From positions 164,822,118 to 164,886,117 of the forward strand of contig OZ023265.1 of the NCBI GenBank assembly GCA_964006375.1: DNA of 64,000 nt. Reading direction: 5' to 3'. The number at the start of each line of letters is the position of its first letter. The first letter of the stretch is position 1. Shown here one piece after another: positions 13,958-25,320 of the stretch. The DNA comes from Tillus elongatus. Taxonomy: Eukaryota; Arthropoda; Insecta; Coleoptera; Cleridae. The notes beneath the pieces were generated by a model. It saw only the letters and a list, made by a program, of their open reading frames with translations, had not been told where the DNA came from and ran no database searches. The position numbers and the translations under genes are program-made.

Positions 13958-14841
13958 CAGTATTACAGTCCTGTGACGGTGTCTGTTCCACTCCCACGTG
14001 GTGCACTGTGCCCTTGCCGTTGCTTCTCGTTGCATGAAGAGAAAGAGAAGACACTAAACTTCACTCAATTCACGGACACAGGCTTTTCTAACCGGTTTTC
14101 ATCTGCCTGTCTGCCTTCTTGTGTACTATTCTCTGTTTCTCTCTCTCTCTCTCTTTAGAAATATATCTTTTACTCCCCCAAACAACAGCTTATAGCTTAT
14201 ATCTTGTGTTATCGTGTTATCTCTACATCGATATTTCTAACAGCATCTTATATTATTAGTTGTATCAAAATTGTTTAACTTGGGAGTAAGAGTAAGAACT
14301 GTAAAAAGCCACAGGACCAGTTTGCAATGTTTGCATTCCACGTTGCTGGGGGCTAAATATAGAATCCATTTTAACGTTTCTGATTACCTACAACCAAATC
14401 AAGTTCGGTCTAACGCAACTTTTATCTTCTGATTTTGTTAACTAATAATATAGTTTTTTTATGAGTAGCTATTTTAAAATAATTACGTAAAGAAAATATT
14501 TACAGTCATTTTTAGAGCAAAACATTATTGTATATGATGACTGATTAGAAATAACGAAGATATTATATTCGCTTTGAAAATTAATGAGTAATAATTGAAA
14601 AAAAATCCAACTGCGTTAAAATGAACTTAATAGATTGAAACAAGATGAAATAGATAAATGGAAAATGAATATCATCTAATGATAACTTGTAGTCAGGGGC
14701 ATTATACATGGTCTGCTTAACGTTTAAGTATGTATAGATGTATGTATAATTTGAAGAAAGTCGTGACCATTCTATCGTCAATTTTTTTTAAATTGAAGAA
14801 AAGTCTTTTAAATGCTATACAACTTTTTTCTTTAACGTCGG
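13954..14841. other. Unassigned DNA
   Basis: Less AT-rich up to 14160 and ending in a short (CT)n at 14137-14155. No coding motif recognised; the rest is AT-rich. Confidence 0.45.
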
Positions 14842-14987
14842 TCTATTTCCGCGACTATGGCCAATCACTGACGCTAGGGAGCAGTTTCACCTCACTATCA
14901 CGGAAGTTTTACCGAACCCCTGCCTTTCTGTAAGGGGATAGGGATTTTTAAGATGCCCAATATCCCACAGACACGGGGCCGTTTTTT
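14842..14987 (-). repeat. SINE-A 3'-half fragment
   Basis: Matches the body of SINE-A (CGGTCTATTTCCGCGACTAT through GAACCCCTGCCTTTCTGTAA). The tRNA-like head is missing beyond the GGGGCCG at 14987. Confidence 0.65.
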
Positions 14988-15265
14988 GTCTAAAAAATTT
15001 GGTTTGGCCTTTTTTTTTTACAAAGTTGATCATAACTTAAAAAGTTTGGGAGATATTGTGTTACTTTTTGTTTAATTTTCACTCCATAAAAGTACTTTAT
15101 ATTACGCTGAATGTTCATCGAGTTTGGGCAATTTTTATGTCTCCATACGGTTTTCAAAAATAAAAATTTCAATAATTAAAGAGTAAATTAAATCTGGCAA
15201 TACTAACAAAATTCTAGCATGTTCTAGTTGTTGAAAAACGATTGCTGTAAATGTTTTATATAAAA

Positions 15266-15285
15266 CCTGACCTGACCTGACCTGA
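15266..15285. repeat. (CCTGA)4 telomere-like run
   Basis: Four perfect CCTGA units, the complement of TCAGG, the telomere repeat described in many beetles. Too short to be a telomere; it is an interstitial trace. Confidence 0.7.
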
Positions 15286-15286
15286 C

Positions 15287-15365
15287 AAGCTTTTTTCATC
15301 CTCTGATGACGCTAACCTTGTTAGTGAAACGATCATAAGGTGTTAAAAAGATGTATTGTGGTGAT
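15287..15365 (+). repeat. Outer inverted repeat, left arm
   Basis: The reverse complement recurs with divergence at 18184-18262 (shared GAACCCAAATCACCACAA and GATCGTTTCACT on one strand). The pair brackets the piggyBac insertion, so an older structure seems to have been split by it. Confidence 0.55.
15303..15330 (+). ncRNA. Hammerhead-like core motif
   Basis: CTGATGA (15303-15309) and GAAAC (15326-15330) flank a 6-bp stem, GCTAAC with GTTAGT, and a CTT loop. This matches the CUGANGA...GAAA core of hammerhead ribozymes except for one unpaired C before the stem. I could not find a convincing stem I or cleavage site. A degenerate mirror copy is at 18228-18253 (-). Confidence 0.3.
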
Positions 15366-15370
15366 TTGGG

Positions 15371-15456
15371 TTCTACCAACTAACAATTTTGTCAATTGTC
15401 AGCCATGGCCCATTTCTTCCCTAATATAGGGACTATGTATGTAAGGCTAAAAAAAT
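15371..15456 (-). repeat. Segment shared with the Penelope-like element start
   Basis: Read on the minus strand it starts AGCCTTACATA and continues through GAAATGGGCCATGGCT and AATTGTTAGTTGGT. It is parallel to 53831-53925, where the same segment starts immediately after a foldback element. Confidence 0.5.
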
Positions 15457-15534
15457 ATATATATGTAAGCATGAATATTCTTACCACATCTAGCCTGACG
15501 TTATAATTATTCGCCATCTCATTCATCTTTTTCT

Positions 15535-15538
15535 TTAA
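15535..15538. repeat. piggyBac TTAA target duplication, left
   Basis: TTAA directly outside CCCTTTCAAGAC; the matching TTAA is at 17937-17940. Confidence 0.85.
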
Positions 15539-15664
15539 CCCTTTCAAGACGAATTTTTGTAATTGATTTTTTTTTTGTTGTAAAATTTAGTGTGCTAGTG
15601 CAATCACTAGCACTCTTAAAGAAAGTCTGGCTATGTTTTTAATTTAAAAAAAGGCTAGGGTGGT

Positions 15665-15712
15665 GGTACATATATGTACCATCAGTCCTGGATGGTGGTA
15701 CATATATGAACC
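15665..15712. repeat. piggyBac subterminal palindromes, left pair
   Basis: GGTACATATATGTACC at 15665-15680 is a perfect 16-bp palindrome. A second, slightly decayed copy is at 15697-15712. They probably serve as transposase binding sites; this is inferred from position and repetition. Confidence 0.7.
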
Positions 15713-15733
15713 ATTAGTATTAGAGCAATATCC

Positions 15734-17545
15734 TTAATTAAATTCATAACAATAATGGTTTGAGAAAAAAAAACACGTTTGGTATGCTACGTGATATTTT
15801 GCAAAACAATTAGTACATATTGGTACATTACAGTGTTGGCACATTGCTTTTGTTCTGGTTTGAATTTTATTTTGTGAGCGTGTACACCGTGTTCTGGTGT
15901 CGCCCTCAATTGGCAAGTGCGTACGGACATTTCCACGGCTTCTCTTCAAGGAAGGACGTCCACGTTGTGGTCCGCACGTCACTGAAACTGTTTTTTTTTT
16001 TGGCCTTCTTCGGCCAGGGTATCTGCTAAGGGTACTATAAAATGTAACAGGGGATACTGTTTCAAATAGTTGATTTCCTTGTAAATTATCAAAGAATTTA
16101 CCACTGACATCGTTAGAAGCCTGTGAAATGTATTTATCCACCATTTCTTGGATTTTCTATCGAATTCATAAATACCTGACATTTAGTCTGCTGAATCAAC
16201 TCCACCCATTTTTCCTCTATAGAAAGATATCATTTGTGGACAGTCTGTTGGGGATCTAGTTCCATCTTAATTTTTTTAAATTTACTGACGTAATCGGGTT
16301 TGCGTGGCAATTGCTCAGCAATTAAACTTCTTTCGTGTCTTGTCATTTTGTGAACATTAGCCCGTTGTCTGTACACTTGAAGACTGATTCACCACCCTGC
16401 AATTTCATTGGCACTTTTGGAATGCTTCGTGTCTTCAAAATACACGTTCCCACAGCTGCATACGGTATTGATTGCATCAACTCGACGGATGTCAAAAAAC
16501 GGTCAAACGAACGTGCAATGTCAGGTTCCTTTATCGTGGATGCGAGTAAATTGACTACCCTTTCACCTAATGTTCTAACCTGGTTTTCTTGTTCACGTCT
16601 TGTATAAATGTTGAAGTCGTAAACATACCCAGTTTCTGCATCACAACGAAGCCACATTTTTATACCTCTTTTTGTTGGTTTTAGATGCATATATTATTTT
16701 AATGACGAGCGACCTTTGAATTTGGTCATCGATTCATCAATGCTCTGGAATACACTATCTTGACGTGATTTTTGAAATGTGTTTTTTAAACATTCAACTA
16801 CATCATCAATATAGTATGTTTTTGAGGATTCCTCAGGTATTTCTGGTGGTGCAAAATATAGCTTTGAAGATATCAGTTTGAATCTATCTCTGGAAACAGA
16901 ATTTTTCATAACCGTATTTCCCATAGAAGTATGTCTGGGCCAATAACCCGAAAGTGACGGTAACCTGTTATATGACATGATAAATATTGAACCAAGAACA
17001 GCTTGAACCTCACCAATGTTTGTTTCATTAATTTTAGGTTTTTTCTTCTTTGATTTAACATCTTGTCATTTTGCAAGGCACTCATTGGTGCACTGTCCGA
17101 TGTACATACTTAGTGAACGAGGAAATATTTTGTTAAAAATGTCAATAGGCTTCATGCTAGTGTTAAAATATGTCAAAAGTGAGCATGGTCGTGGAGTAGG
17201 TAGAGATATTCTGGGAGCAAAGGACGAAGCTGGGGTGGACCATAATATAGCTGATGTCATAGATTCCTTATTAGGATTTTGTTCCTCAATGATTTCATTT
17301 TGAATTTTATGATTTACCTGAACAGTAGGCTCAGTAACTACTCACGTGTTTGAGGATTCTGGCTCGACATTGGTTTGCTCATTATCTTCACTATATGTGA
17401 TTGACAACTCGGCCTCAGAATCGGTGTTTTCAGGTGAAGATGGCTCCCACAGGTCACTACTACCAGCTGAAAAGTCATTAATAATGGAAAACTCCAAGGT
17501 GTGGTCTATATAGTAATGTAGCTCATATTCTGTTAATCCAGTCAT
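15734..17545 (-). pseudogene. piggyBac transposase pseudogene
   Basis: DDD-type transposase, about 600 residues originally. Start at MTGLTEYELHYYI (17545), followed by an acidic Ser/Glu/Asp-rich N-terminus. The first catalytic Asp lies in SIDESMTKFKGR (about 16712-16750), the second in SFDRFLTSVELM (about 16488-16523) and the third in QDTKEV (Asp codon 16337-16339). The C-terminal Cys-rich finger reads CQHCNVPICTNCFAKYH near 15790-15840, as is usual for the family. Breaks include an in-frame stop at 16694-16696, a stop just before QDTKEV, and frameshifts near 17000-17300 and 16000-16150. Cannot make active transposase. Confidence 0.88.
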
Positions 17546-17590
17546 ACCTATAATAATACAATTATGTTAGTATACTCTACAAGACTGACT

Positions 17591-17606
17591 GGTACATATA
17601 CGTACC
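17591..17606. repeat. piggyBac subterminal palindrome, right 1
   Basis: GGTACATATACGTACC, one mismatch from a perfect palindrome, same motif as 15665-15680. Confidence 0.65.
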
Positions 17607-17843
17607 GACAAACCTAAATGCGGTTTTGGAGGTTTCCGCCAATAAAATTTCAATACAATCCTATATAAGGCAGTGCACCACACTATTACACTAATACACC
17701 ACGACAAAAAAAAATCACTGGTTTTTCTGTAGTTTACGTCATAAATTCTGAGACACAAGCAAAACACCACAATAAACAGCTGAAACATAACCTCACATTT
17801 TAGGTGCGGCATTGGTGTAACGTACGCATACAGTGGACTGCTT

Positions 17844-17859
17844 GGTACATATTTAAACC
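17844..17859. repeat. piggyBac subterminal palindrome, right 2
   Basis: GGTACATATTTAAACC, a degenerate copy. Confidence 0.5.
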
Positions 17860-17904
17860 AATTCATTTTAATGAATATACATTTCGTCTTTGAAAACCTC
17901 CGCT

Positions 17905-17920
17905 GGTACATATGTGTACC
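17905..17920. repeat. piggyBac subterminal palindrome, right 3
   Basis: GGTACATATGTGTACC, sixteen bases inside the right TIR end. Confidence 0.65.
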
Positions 17921-18183
17921 AGTAGTCTCGAAAGGGTTAAGAACAGTACTTAATCTGAGCTTGCATCAGTGCTTTACTAGTTCTTCGTTTAGATATATTA
18001 CACTAAAATACGGATATAATGTATCTCACGAACGAATGTGACTTTTTTGCTTGGCTCTTGATGAATTACCTTTTTTTATAACAAAAATTTTATATTTTTT
18101 TTTTGGAAAATTGGTTCGATTGGGCTTAGCTAAATATCGTGTTGGCGAGATTAACAAAAAAAATACGTATAGGTACACCTGGA

Positions 18184-18262
18184 GAACCCAAATCACCACA
18201 ACACATAATTTTAAAGACCTGACGATCGTTTCACTTCAAAGCTAGAGTCACCAAAGGATAAA
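18184..18262 (-). repeat. Outer inverted repeat, right arm
   Basis: Diverged inverted copy of 15287-15365, including a hammerhead-like remnant (TGGTGAC...GTGAAAC on the minus strand, 18228-18253). Confidence 0.5.
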
Positions 18263-18895
18263 AATACGTGTCAAGTTATTTATAAATTAGTTTATAAGGT
18301 TTATCTCGGATATATGCCTAAACATATAAATTTGCTAACAAACTTTAAATATGGGTCCCAGGTGCTCTAATTTATGTCAGCAAGTTTTTTTTTAATGAAA
18401 ATTAGCTAATACCTAGCTACGATTTGTATAATTTCATAACTAAGTATCTCTGAAATCCTGCACGGTGTAATTGGGAAAGAGAAGTAATTAAGGAAAACGT
18501 ACTGCATTATTAAAATGTAGAGAGGGGTTGTAGTATTTTAAGAGGATTGTAATTCTAAGGAAACTGATATCATCATATTGGGAACAATTTCCCCATTTAT
18601 TATTGATACGGTTTTCCAGACTTACCTTAATTACCACCATCTCTTACACCAGTGTGTATAATTAACAGCGAAATTCACTCCAAGAACTTGAAATAATTCA
18701 ACATTCCGCTGTCTATTCCAGAGAGCACATAAATTTCCTGCAGAATAGAATAACTAGTGACTGCTAGAAACTGACTTTGTTATATTTTAAGAAAATCGAA
18801 CTGCTACATGTATTAACTACCAAAGATTCTGTAAAGCTAAATGTATTTTATTGTTCATTGGTTAGAACTGTCTCCAGATTGCTCTATATTTTGCA
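18263..18895. other. Unassigned AT-rich DNA
   Basis: No gene or element boundary recognised. Confidence 0.45.
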
Positions 18896-18995
18896 AGTGG
18901 TAGTGGACTTTTCCATTACGTGATAGTAAAGAATTTTTTTCACGCCCGAGGAGGTACCACCCCATAGATCAAGTCCCAACGGACGGTTCTGGCGT

Positions 18996-21255
18996 ATGAG
19001 TCGGCTTCCCTTATACACAAAAATGATGATGTCTCCTTGTACAAAAGATTCCGGAGATAAAATACCCATCCATTCGGATCTCCGGGAGAGGGGTGTGCAG
19101 GGGGCGCCGGCATCAAGATTTAACATATCCTTCTCGAATATATGTGGCCTAAATTTTAACATGAACTCAGTCCACCATTTCCTCCTGGCTAATAGGCCCC
19201 AACTACTCTTCCCCACCGAAACCCAAATCAGTGTCAAAACAGCCACTAATCACCTTAATTTCCCGGGGTATGAGCTCCTTACTTCCTTTAGATTACATGG
19301 AGGCGTGTGCGCATACGTCCGTAGCAATCTACCCTGCACCAGACTCCCCAATTTAGAAGCTGGAAGGAAATACATACTTTGGATGAAACTCTCTCTCAGG
19401 GCTGCAACTAAATTCATCTGTTGCATTTATAGTTCACCTTCTGACAACAACTTTGTCCAGCTCTTCTACTACCTTTCTGAAAAAAACCGACCATCTGATT
19501 TCTGAATATCCTTCCTCCGAGGGCACTATTCTTGGTAATTTCAATGTTCATAATAAGGAATGGCTAGGATCTTCAAAAACCGATCCACAAAGGAGAGCAG
19601 CGGAAGCCTTTACAGTCAGCAATTCTTTAGCCAATATGGTTCATCAACTTACTTTCTTTCCTCGCATCCCAACACAGAGCTCAAATCCCTTGGATCTCTT
19701 TCTTACTACAAAACCTAAATGCTATAAGACATTAGTCACCGCCCCACATTGGTCGCTCAGACCACGGCATGGTTACTGCTTCCTGCACAATGCAACCCAA
19801 GGTCACACGGCCATCACAGCCACGTATCGTTTGGCATTATAACTCCGCAAACTGAGACGAAATGCGGGATTACTTTTCCTCATTTCCATGGGCGTCTGTC
19901 TGCTTCTCTCATCCTGACCCCTCTGATATCTCACAAAACGTCACCGAAATTATCCAAGCTGGCATGTAATTATTTATTCCACGTACACAGAAAACCGCTT
20001 CAGCCACTCAAAAGCCCCGGTTCTCTAAATCATGTGACAAGGCCAGACTTGAAAAGGTCAAAGCTCACAAAACGCTTCTACACAGTCCCAGTCAAGAAAA
20101 CGGTCAAGCATTTAACGACGCAAGAAACCGCTATGTACGCATTCTTTCTGAGGCAAAAAAAACTCTTTTGATAACCACATCAAAAACAAAGTCCTCTTAA
20201 GCTCCAATGGCAGCAAACCCTTCTGGACTCTTGCTAAATTTTTTCAGAATAATTTCTGCAAGAGCACGTTTCCACCTATTGTTTCAGGGGATGAAATTGT
20301 TTCTACCGCCCTGGGCAAGGCTGAACTTTTTGCCTCGTTGTTCGCCGGCAATTATACTCTCAACCCACCTCAAAATGTTGAACCACCAACAGTCCCCAGT
20401 GTCGCGCATAAAATTACGGATATCATATACAAAACTAAAAAGGTACGAAAGATGCTCTCTTCTCTTAATACCAGGAAAGCCTCTGGCCTTGACGAGATCC
20501 CAGCAATTGTTCTCAAAAAAATGCGCAATAGAACTTGCTCCTGTCCTGACTCGTCTGTTTCAGACATCTTACAATAGAGCTATATTCGCTAGTAACTGGA
20601 AAACTGCTCGAATACAACCCGTCCCCAAGAAAGGATCCAAAGCACTTCCTAGCAACTAGAGGCCTATTTATCTCCTTTCAGTCGTCTTTAAAGTGATGGA
20701 AAAGTATATAAACACCGAATTACCAAAATTTCTTGAAAAACACTATTCTAAGCCTGTCTTTTTAGCCCAATTAGATGAGGATCGCAGACTTATGGAGGGT
20801 TCTCTCTCTGTGGATCTCCAAAAAATATTAGACTGGGGAAGTAGTAATCTTGTACAATTTAACTTGCTTTCTCTCTCATGCAAGATACACCAGCTCTAGA
20901 CCCACCACAATGAACAACCAAGTTATTCAAAGTAATTAGTCTTTTTCACTTGTTGGCATTTGTGTGGATCGAAATCTCAATTGGCACCAACATGTCACAT
21001 CAATTGCAGAAGCGGCTGCTAAGAAATTAGGTTTCCTCTTCCGGGCTCGCAAATACTTTTCACCAGCTAATCTCTATACCGTATGCACTTCGCAAATAAA
21101 GCCAAACCTCGAATACGGCTTTCAAATCTGAGGTGCCGCTGCCGCTTCTACACTGGCTATCCTGGACTCCATTCAGAAGAGAGCTATAAATCTCATCGGT
21201 GACCCTACCCTCACCCAAAGGCTGCCATTCCTTGCCCACCGACGCGCCGTTGGTG

Positions 21256-21327
<72 letters not shown>

Positions 21328-21590
21328 TAGATATCTGCACGGGCACTGCTCAGAGGAGCTTTCTTCCATAGTTTCTCCACCTGCTGCCTCCAACGTATCT
21401 ACCAGGGGAACAGAGCGAACGCACCCTTTTCCTGTCCAGGTCACCAGAGGTAGAACATATTGTTATGCCCGCTCTTTTGTCCCGAGGACTTCCAAGTTGT
21501 GGAGTTCCTTGCCGGCACATGTTTTTCCTTCTCCTCCGAACCTCCAAACCTTCAAGTCCAGACACCCACGGTACGATAGTATTTAGGCTG
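18996..21590 (+). pseudogene. Endonuclease/RT pseudogene (copy 2)
   Basis: Endonuclease features are clear: FNISFSNICGLNFN, PQLLFPTETQIS (metal-binding Glu), HGGVCAYVRSN and, in the next frame, ILGNFNVHNKEWLGSS. The RT part keeps RKASGLDEIPAIVLKK and WKTARIQPVPKKGSK. The region between FLEKH and YSKPVFLAQLDEDRRL is missing, so the catalytic core is gone. Several frameshifts (near 19490, 19840, 20170, 20520) and stops such as the one at 20657-20659 confirm it is dead. The C-terminal WNSLPAHVFP-type region is near 21500. Confidence 0.83.
21258..21323. repeat. (CT)n microsatellite
   Basis: About 65 bases of CT inside jockey-like copy 2. Copy 1 has a shorter run at the same place and copy 4 has only CTCTCTC, so the array expanded from coding sequence. 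Confidence 0.95.
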
Positions 21591-22060
21591 TAAGCCCTCG
21601 TGGTGTGTTGTTGAAATATAAAAAAATATAGATACTTATGTAAATAGTATTTCTGTAGTTTCACAATTTTCCTGTTTTTGTTCTCTTCTTAGTCTTACCG
21701 AGATTTTTTATTTACTTTGATGATACCGTTAGGCGAAATGTGTTTCAGAACGAGAAGGAATAACAAAGCGAGGTGAAAAGTTGTTTAAAAACAACAAATA
21801 AATAATTTCACACTATAGTGCTGCAATCATATTTGAGACCAAACATTTACAAAAACGATTTAAACGGTTCAGAGTAACGTATGTATAAGTTTTGCATTCA
21901 ACAACACAGGGGCGTGCGGTGACATTTGAAATAAGGGAAGCAATTCCCAGAAACTTACATATTTATAGTGTAACTCAATACTTCTGTCGTTTGTGGAAAA
22001 TTCGTTAATAATGTCGTCATGTAACTGTGGATTCTGGGACATTTCCTGGACGAGTTTATT

Positions 22061-23935
22061 TTAAACTGACAAAATTGAAATTTGGGAAAGTCTTTCCTGT
22101 CCTGTTGAATTTCTAACAAAACTCTTGATACGTTTAAATGTAGAAAAATTTCGGTCCACAGACGCACTAGTAGCAGGACTTGTTAATACTAATTCACATA
22201 ATTTGAACACTTCAGAATATGCATTTTCCAACTTTGATTGTTTTAAGAAAGTTAAAAGTTCACTCGCCTTAGTTTTTGTGTCAATAAGATCGGGTTCATA
22301 AATGAATGTAAGTTCTGATCGTAATAAGGCTTTGTCAATAGTGGTGAAATAATGATTTGAATGAATCTTCTGGGAAAGGTATCCCTTTAAATCCTCCAAA
22401 ATTACACAATTCAAGAAATTTCAGGTCACTGAGATGATCAAATCTGCAGTTAATTTGCTGCTGAATTTGATCTATAATTTCGTAGAAAAGGCGGCGGTAA
22501 GAAGTTTGAAGGTCTGCCACATTATCAGTGCGCAAACGCTTTCTTCCTGGCTCCACTTCTCCTTATTCACTTGTTTTTTCCCAGAACTTATCAAATTCAT
22601 TCATTTTTTGAATTATAATGGATTTAAATTCACTATTTTTTTTCAGGCAAAAACTAATGACATTTATTTGACATTGCAATATGTTAAATACATTATCTGA
22701 AAACGGAAATATTTCCGAAAATATATTAGGTTAAAAAATTAAAATTAAAGTCTCGTCTCAAACCATCCAAAAATCCTCTAGAACTATTTATTGTTCCTGC
22801 GTCCCAATTTTTGCTATTTTCTATTATGTTTTCAAAAAGTTTAATTAACGATTCACGGTGTTCAAATATAGTTAACACAACCCTGTCGTTGTAGTTCCAT
22901 CGGGTTGCAGCTACTTTGGGTAAACGTTTTTTCAAAATTGTGTCTAAGGCTTGTGTGCGCTTCGTAGATTTGGAAAAAAAGCATCCATTTAACACTTTAC
23001 ATAATTTAATATGATTTATAGATTGGGATAAAAGTAAATTTATTTATGAGCACAACAGTGTACAAATAGAGTAATGGAGAACGTTTCCCGCACTTTAGCT
23101 TGAAGACCTCCTAAACGTCCGGCCATAACAGCAGCCCCATCATAGCTTTGGGCAATTATTTTTTATCAGCCTCCTCAATATCTTTCATAATATTAAGCAC
23201 AATTTTATATAGAGGGTTTGCGGTACGATCTTCTGTCACATTTTTAAAGCCTAAAAATCTTTCTTGTACACTCCCATCCATTTTTTACGTATTACTACAG
23301 ATAGTTGCCTTAAATTAGTTACATCGGTTGTTTCATCTAGAACAATAGCAATGAAATGAATCTGTTTAATTTCAGATTTAATTCTGTTCAAAATAATAGT
23401 GGGAGCAGCCGAAATTAAGTCATTCTGAATGCGATTTTATGTTCCGCGAAAAACGTTAGACTGTTCCAAGTGATTTTTTAAACAAATGTCGTATTTGGCT
23501 ATTAAAGAAACTAGGTCTTAAAAGTTTCCTCTATTTGTAGATGTAGTTGTTTCGTCATGACTCCTGAAGCTCAATCCATGCTGCGACCAAGAAAACACAG
23601 CATCAATAAGTCTTTTTAATATGTTTCTGTTTTTATCAACCAGTTCATTGTGTTGGCGATGAATTTCTATCTGCTTGTCAACGGCGTATTCAATTCGCGT
23701 TTTTCCAAAGAAACTTAATTTTAAATGCGCTTTAGACATAACATGTCTTTGTACTAGTTTATGTAGATTATTCAAGTCGGAAAACCCACTTTTATTCCAC
23801 ACCCCCTTTTCAGTCACAAATAGACTACAAGACCAACAAAACAGTTTATTCCTGTTTTCACAACCCGTTAACCATTTATATTATTTATGAGTTTTTTCCG
23901 CGTTGAAATGTCGAATAGGTACATGTTTTAATTCT
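22061..23935 (-). pseudogene. hAT transposase pseudogene
   Basis: N-terminal TTF-type zinc-finger region WLTGCENRNKLFCWSCSLF near 23820-23880, followed by GVWNKSGFSDLNNLHKLVQ. Middle part has VAATRWNYNDR near 22900. The C-terminal dimerisation region LTSPATSASVDRNFSTFKRI is near 22110-22190, a hallmark of hAT transposases of the ZMYM/TTF-finger type. The protein is interrupted by several stops and frameshifts (near 23880, 23510, 23020 and 22400). Length and domain order fit a roughly 600-700-residue ancestor. Some catalytic-core positions cannot be placed because the central part is badly decayed. Confidence 0.82.
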
Positions 23936-24222
23936 TGTATTTAATTTTTTTATAGTAGGTTTCGGCCTACCTATTAATAATAGCAAGTTTTTCAGCAAAA
24001 AGTAAAGCTGAAAATCCGTTAGTTATCAAAAAACATAGAATACAATCACAGTTATTATTACCACTTGTTTGTAAAGTTTGTAAATCCCCACCCCACCGTC
24101 ACCGCTGTTAAAAGTTGATCTACTTGCAGCCATATTAATGATTAAATAATGCCAATGTATTTAACTTACTCGACTGCTTATATCTACGAAATAATCAGTC
24201 ACATTCGCTTTGAACGCGCACT

Positions 24223-24307
24223 CGGTCTTCGTAGTTTTTTTTTTTTGTTCCCTCAGGGCTCGTCCGCGGCCTTGCCGCCCCGATAGCACCGCAACGGTCT
24301 TCGTAGT
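24223..24307 (-). mobile_element. Short retroposed sequence with 13-bp target duplication
   Basis: Direct repeats CGGTCTTCGTAGT at 24223-24235 and 24295-24307 flank a 59-base GC-rich insert that ends in a poly(A) tail of about 11 when read on the minus strand. This is the footprint of LINE-type target-primed retroposition, probably of a truncated SINE or small RNA. The source RNA is not recognised. Confidence 0.75.
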
Positions 24308-24688
24308 ACAACACGTTCTAAAAACACGCGTACATCGTGCCGAGCCGAGGTTTCTTCTATAAAGTTGCCTGCTGACTACGTGTATTTAACTGAAGTCATT
24401 GCATGCATCCACTCGTAGTATCAGATCAGGTTCATGCTGTCCGCATGCGGTCGCATTCACTGGGACGACGTTCTTACTAGGAGCGTATATACAAATACAG
24501 TATGATGCATAATAAATAATTATGTGTGTGAGCTTGCGAATTAAAAATTTTTATAATTAAATTAGTTTCAGAATTTGAAATTTAATATTTAAAATACAAA
24601 AGGGGCTTTAAATAATGCGGTTTAGGTATGTAGTCGTTATTTTAAGGGAAGCAATGCTTCCCTTGCTTCCATGGACCACACGCCACTA

Positions 24689-25027
24689 AACAACAGAAAA
24701 CTTAGAAACAATAATATATCAGGTTCTGTATCCTACAAAACATATATTCTCTGAATTGAAATTAGTCATTTGCCATGCAACGGAATGAAACAGATCGTCA
24801 TTCTGTTTTTAAACCACACTTACTGTGAAATTGAACATGCTACCAACAAGCTGGAACTATAATTTGCTAATCATTTCTAATGTCTCTTACTTAGACATTC
24901 AAGTTGAATCCAGAGCACCATCTGTTGGTATTTCACTTGCAGCTTTTTATGATAATCAAGCAACCCTTGACCACATCTATTAATATTGAGGTATAACTTA
25001 TCGACAACAATTATTTCCACAGTCTGT
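24689..25027. other. Unassigned DNA
   Basis: Nothing recognised. Confidence 0.4.
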
Positions 25028-25320
25028 TGACCGCAAGGCGTGTTCCGGGAGGGAGCATCAGGATTCGGAGATGTGGGGGTGGTGGTGTGGAGGTGTGCTG
25101 GAGACATTAGGGCAGACACTAGACACCAAGTTGCGGTTAAACTGGCGGTTATCCGCTATTACAACGTAATCTTGTTAGGGCCGCCGCTTCCGGTAAACAG
25201 GGCCCGAGGTCCGGTCCGGAGTCCGCTGCTCCGGGTCCACTCCGGAACACCGCACCGACCCCTTCCAGACTGCCCCATTCTTCCAAGGCCCTCACTTTAC
25301 AAGGAACCAGGGACTTGCTC
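25028..25320. other. GC-rich island, unassigned
   Basis: Clearly higher in G+C than its surroundings, with G-rich (GGGGGTGGTGGTG) then C-rich parts. An open frame of about 100 codons spans it but no family is recognised. It may be part of an unrecognised element. Confidence 0.4.

Larger units (their letters stand above)
15539..17936 (-). mobile_element. piggyBac-family transposon
   Basis: A 2,398-bp element with TIRs CCCTTTCAAGAC (15539) and CCCTTTCGAGAC (from 17936 on the minus strand), flanked by TTAA on both sides as expected for piggyBac. It carries subterminal palindromes of the type GGTACATATATGTACC and one broken transposase on the minus strand. Both ends being intact suggests a fairly recent or well-preserved insertion. 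Confidence 0.92.
18896..21612 (+). mobile_element. Jockey/CR1-like non-LTR retrotransposon, copy 2
   Basis: Starts about 210 bases inside the 5' end seen in copy 4 (common point GGTAGTGGA) and ends TTGTTGAAATATAAAAAAAT. Relative to copy 4 a large part of the RT domain, including the YADD box, is deleted at about 20744. A (CT)n array has replaced a few bases of coding sequence at 21258-21323. Confidence 0.85.
21907..24688 (-). mobile_element. hAT-superfamily transposon
   Basis: Ends are CAGGGGCGTGCGGT (21907) and, on the minus strand, TAGTGGCGTGTGGT (from 24688), followed inward by similar GGGAAGCAA blocks. Flanks CAACAACA and AACAACAG look like an eroded 8-bp target duplication. It contains a broken hAT transposase (minus strand) and a 59-bp retroposed insert. 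Confidence 0.8.

Noticed and set aside
15734..16144. Independent Cys-rich zinc-finger gene
   Set aside because: It is the C-terminal finger of the piggyBac transposase in a shifted frame.
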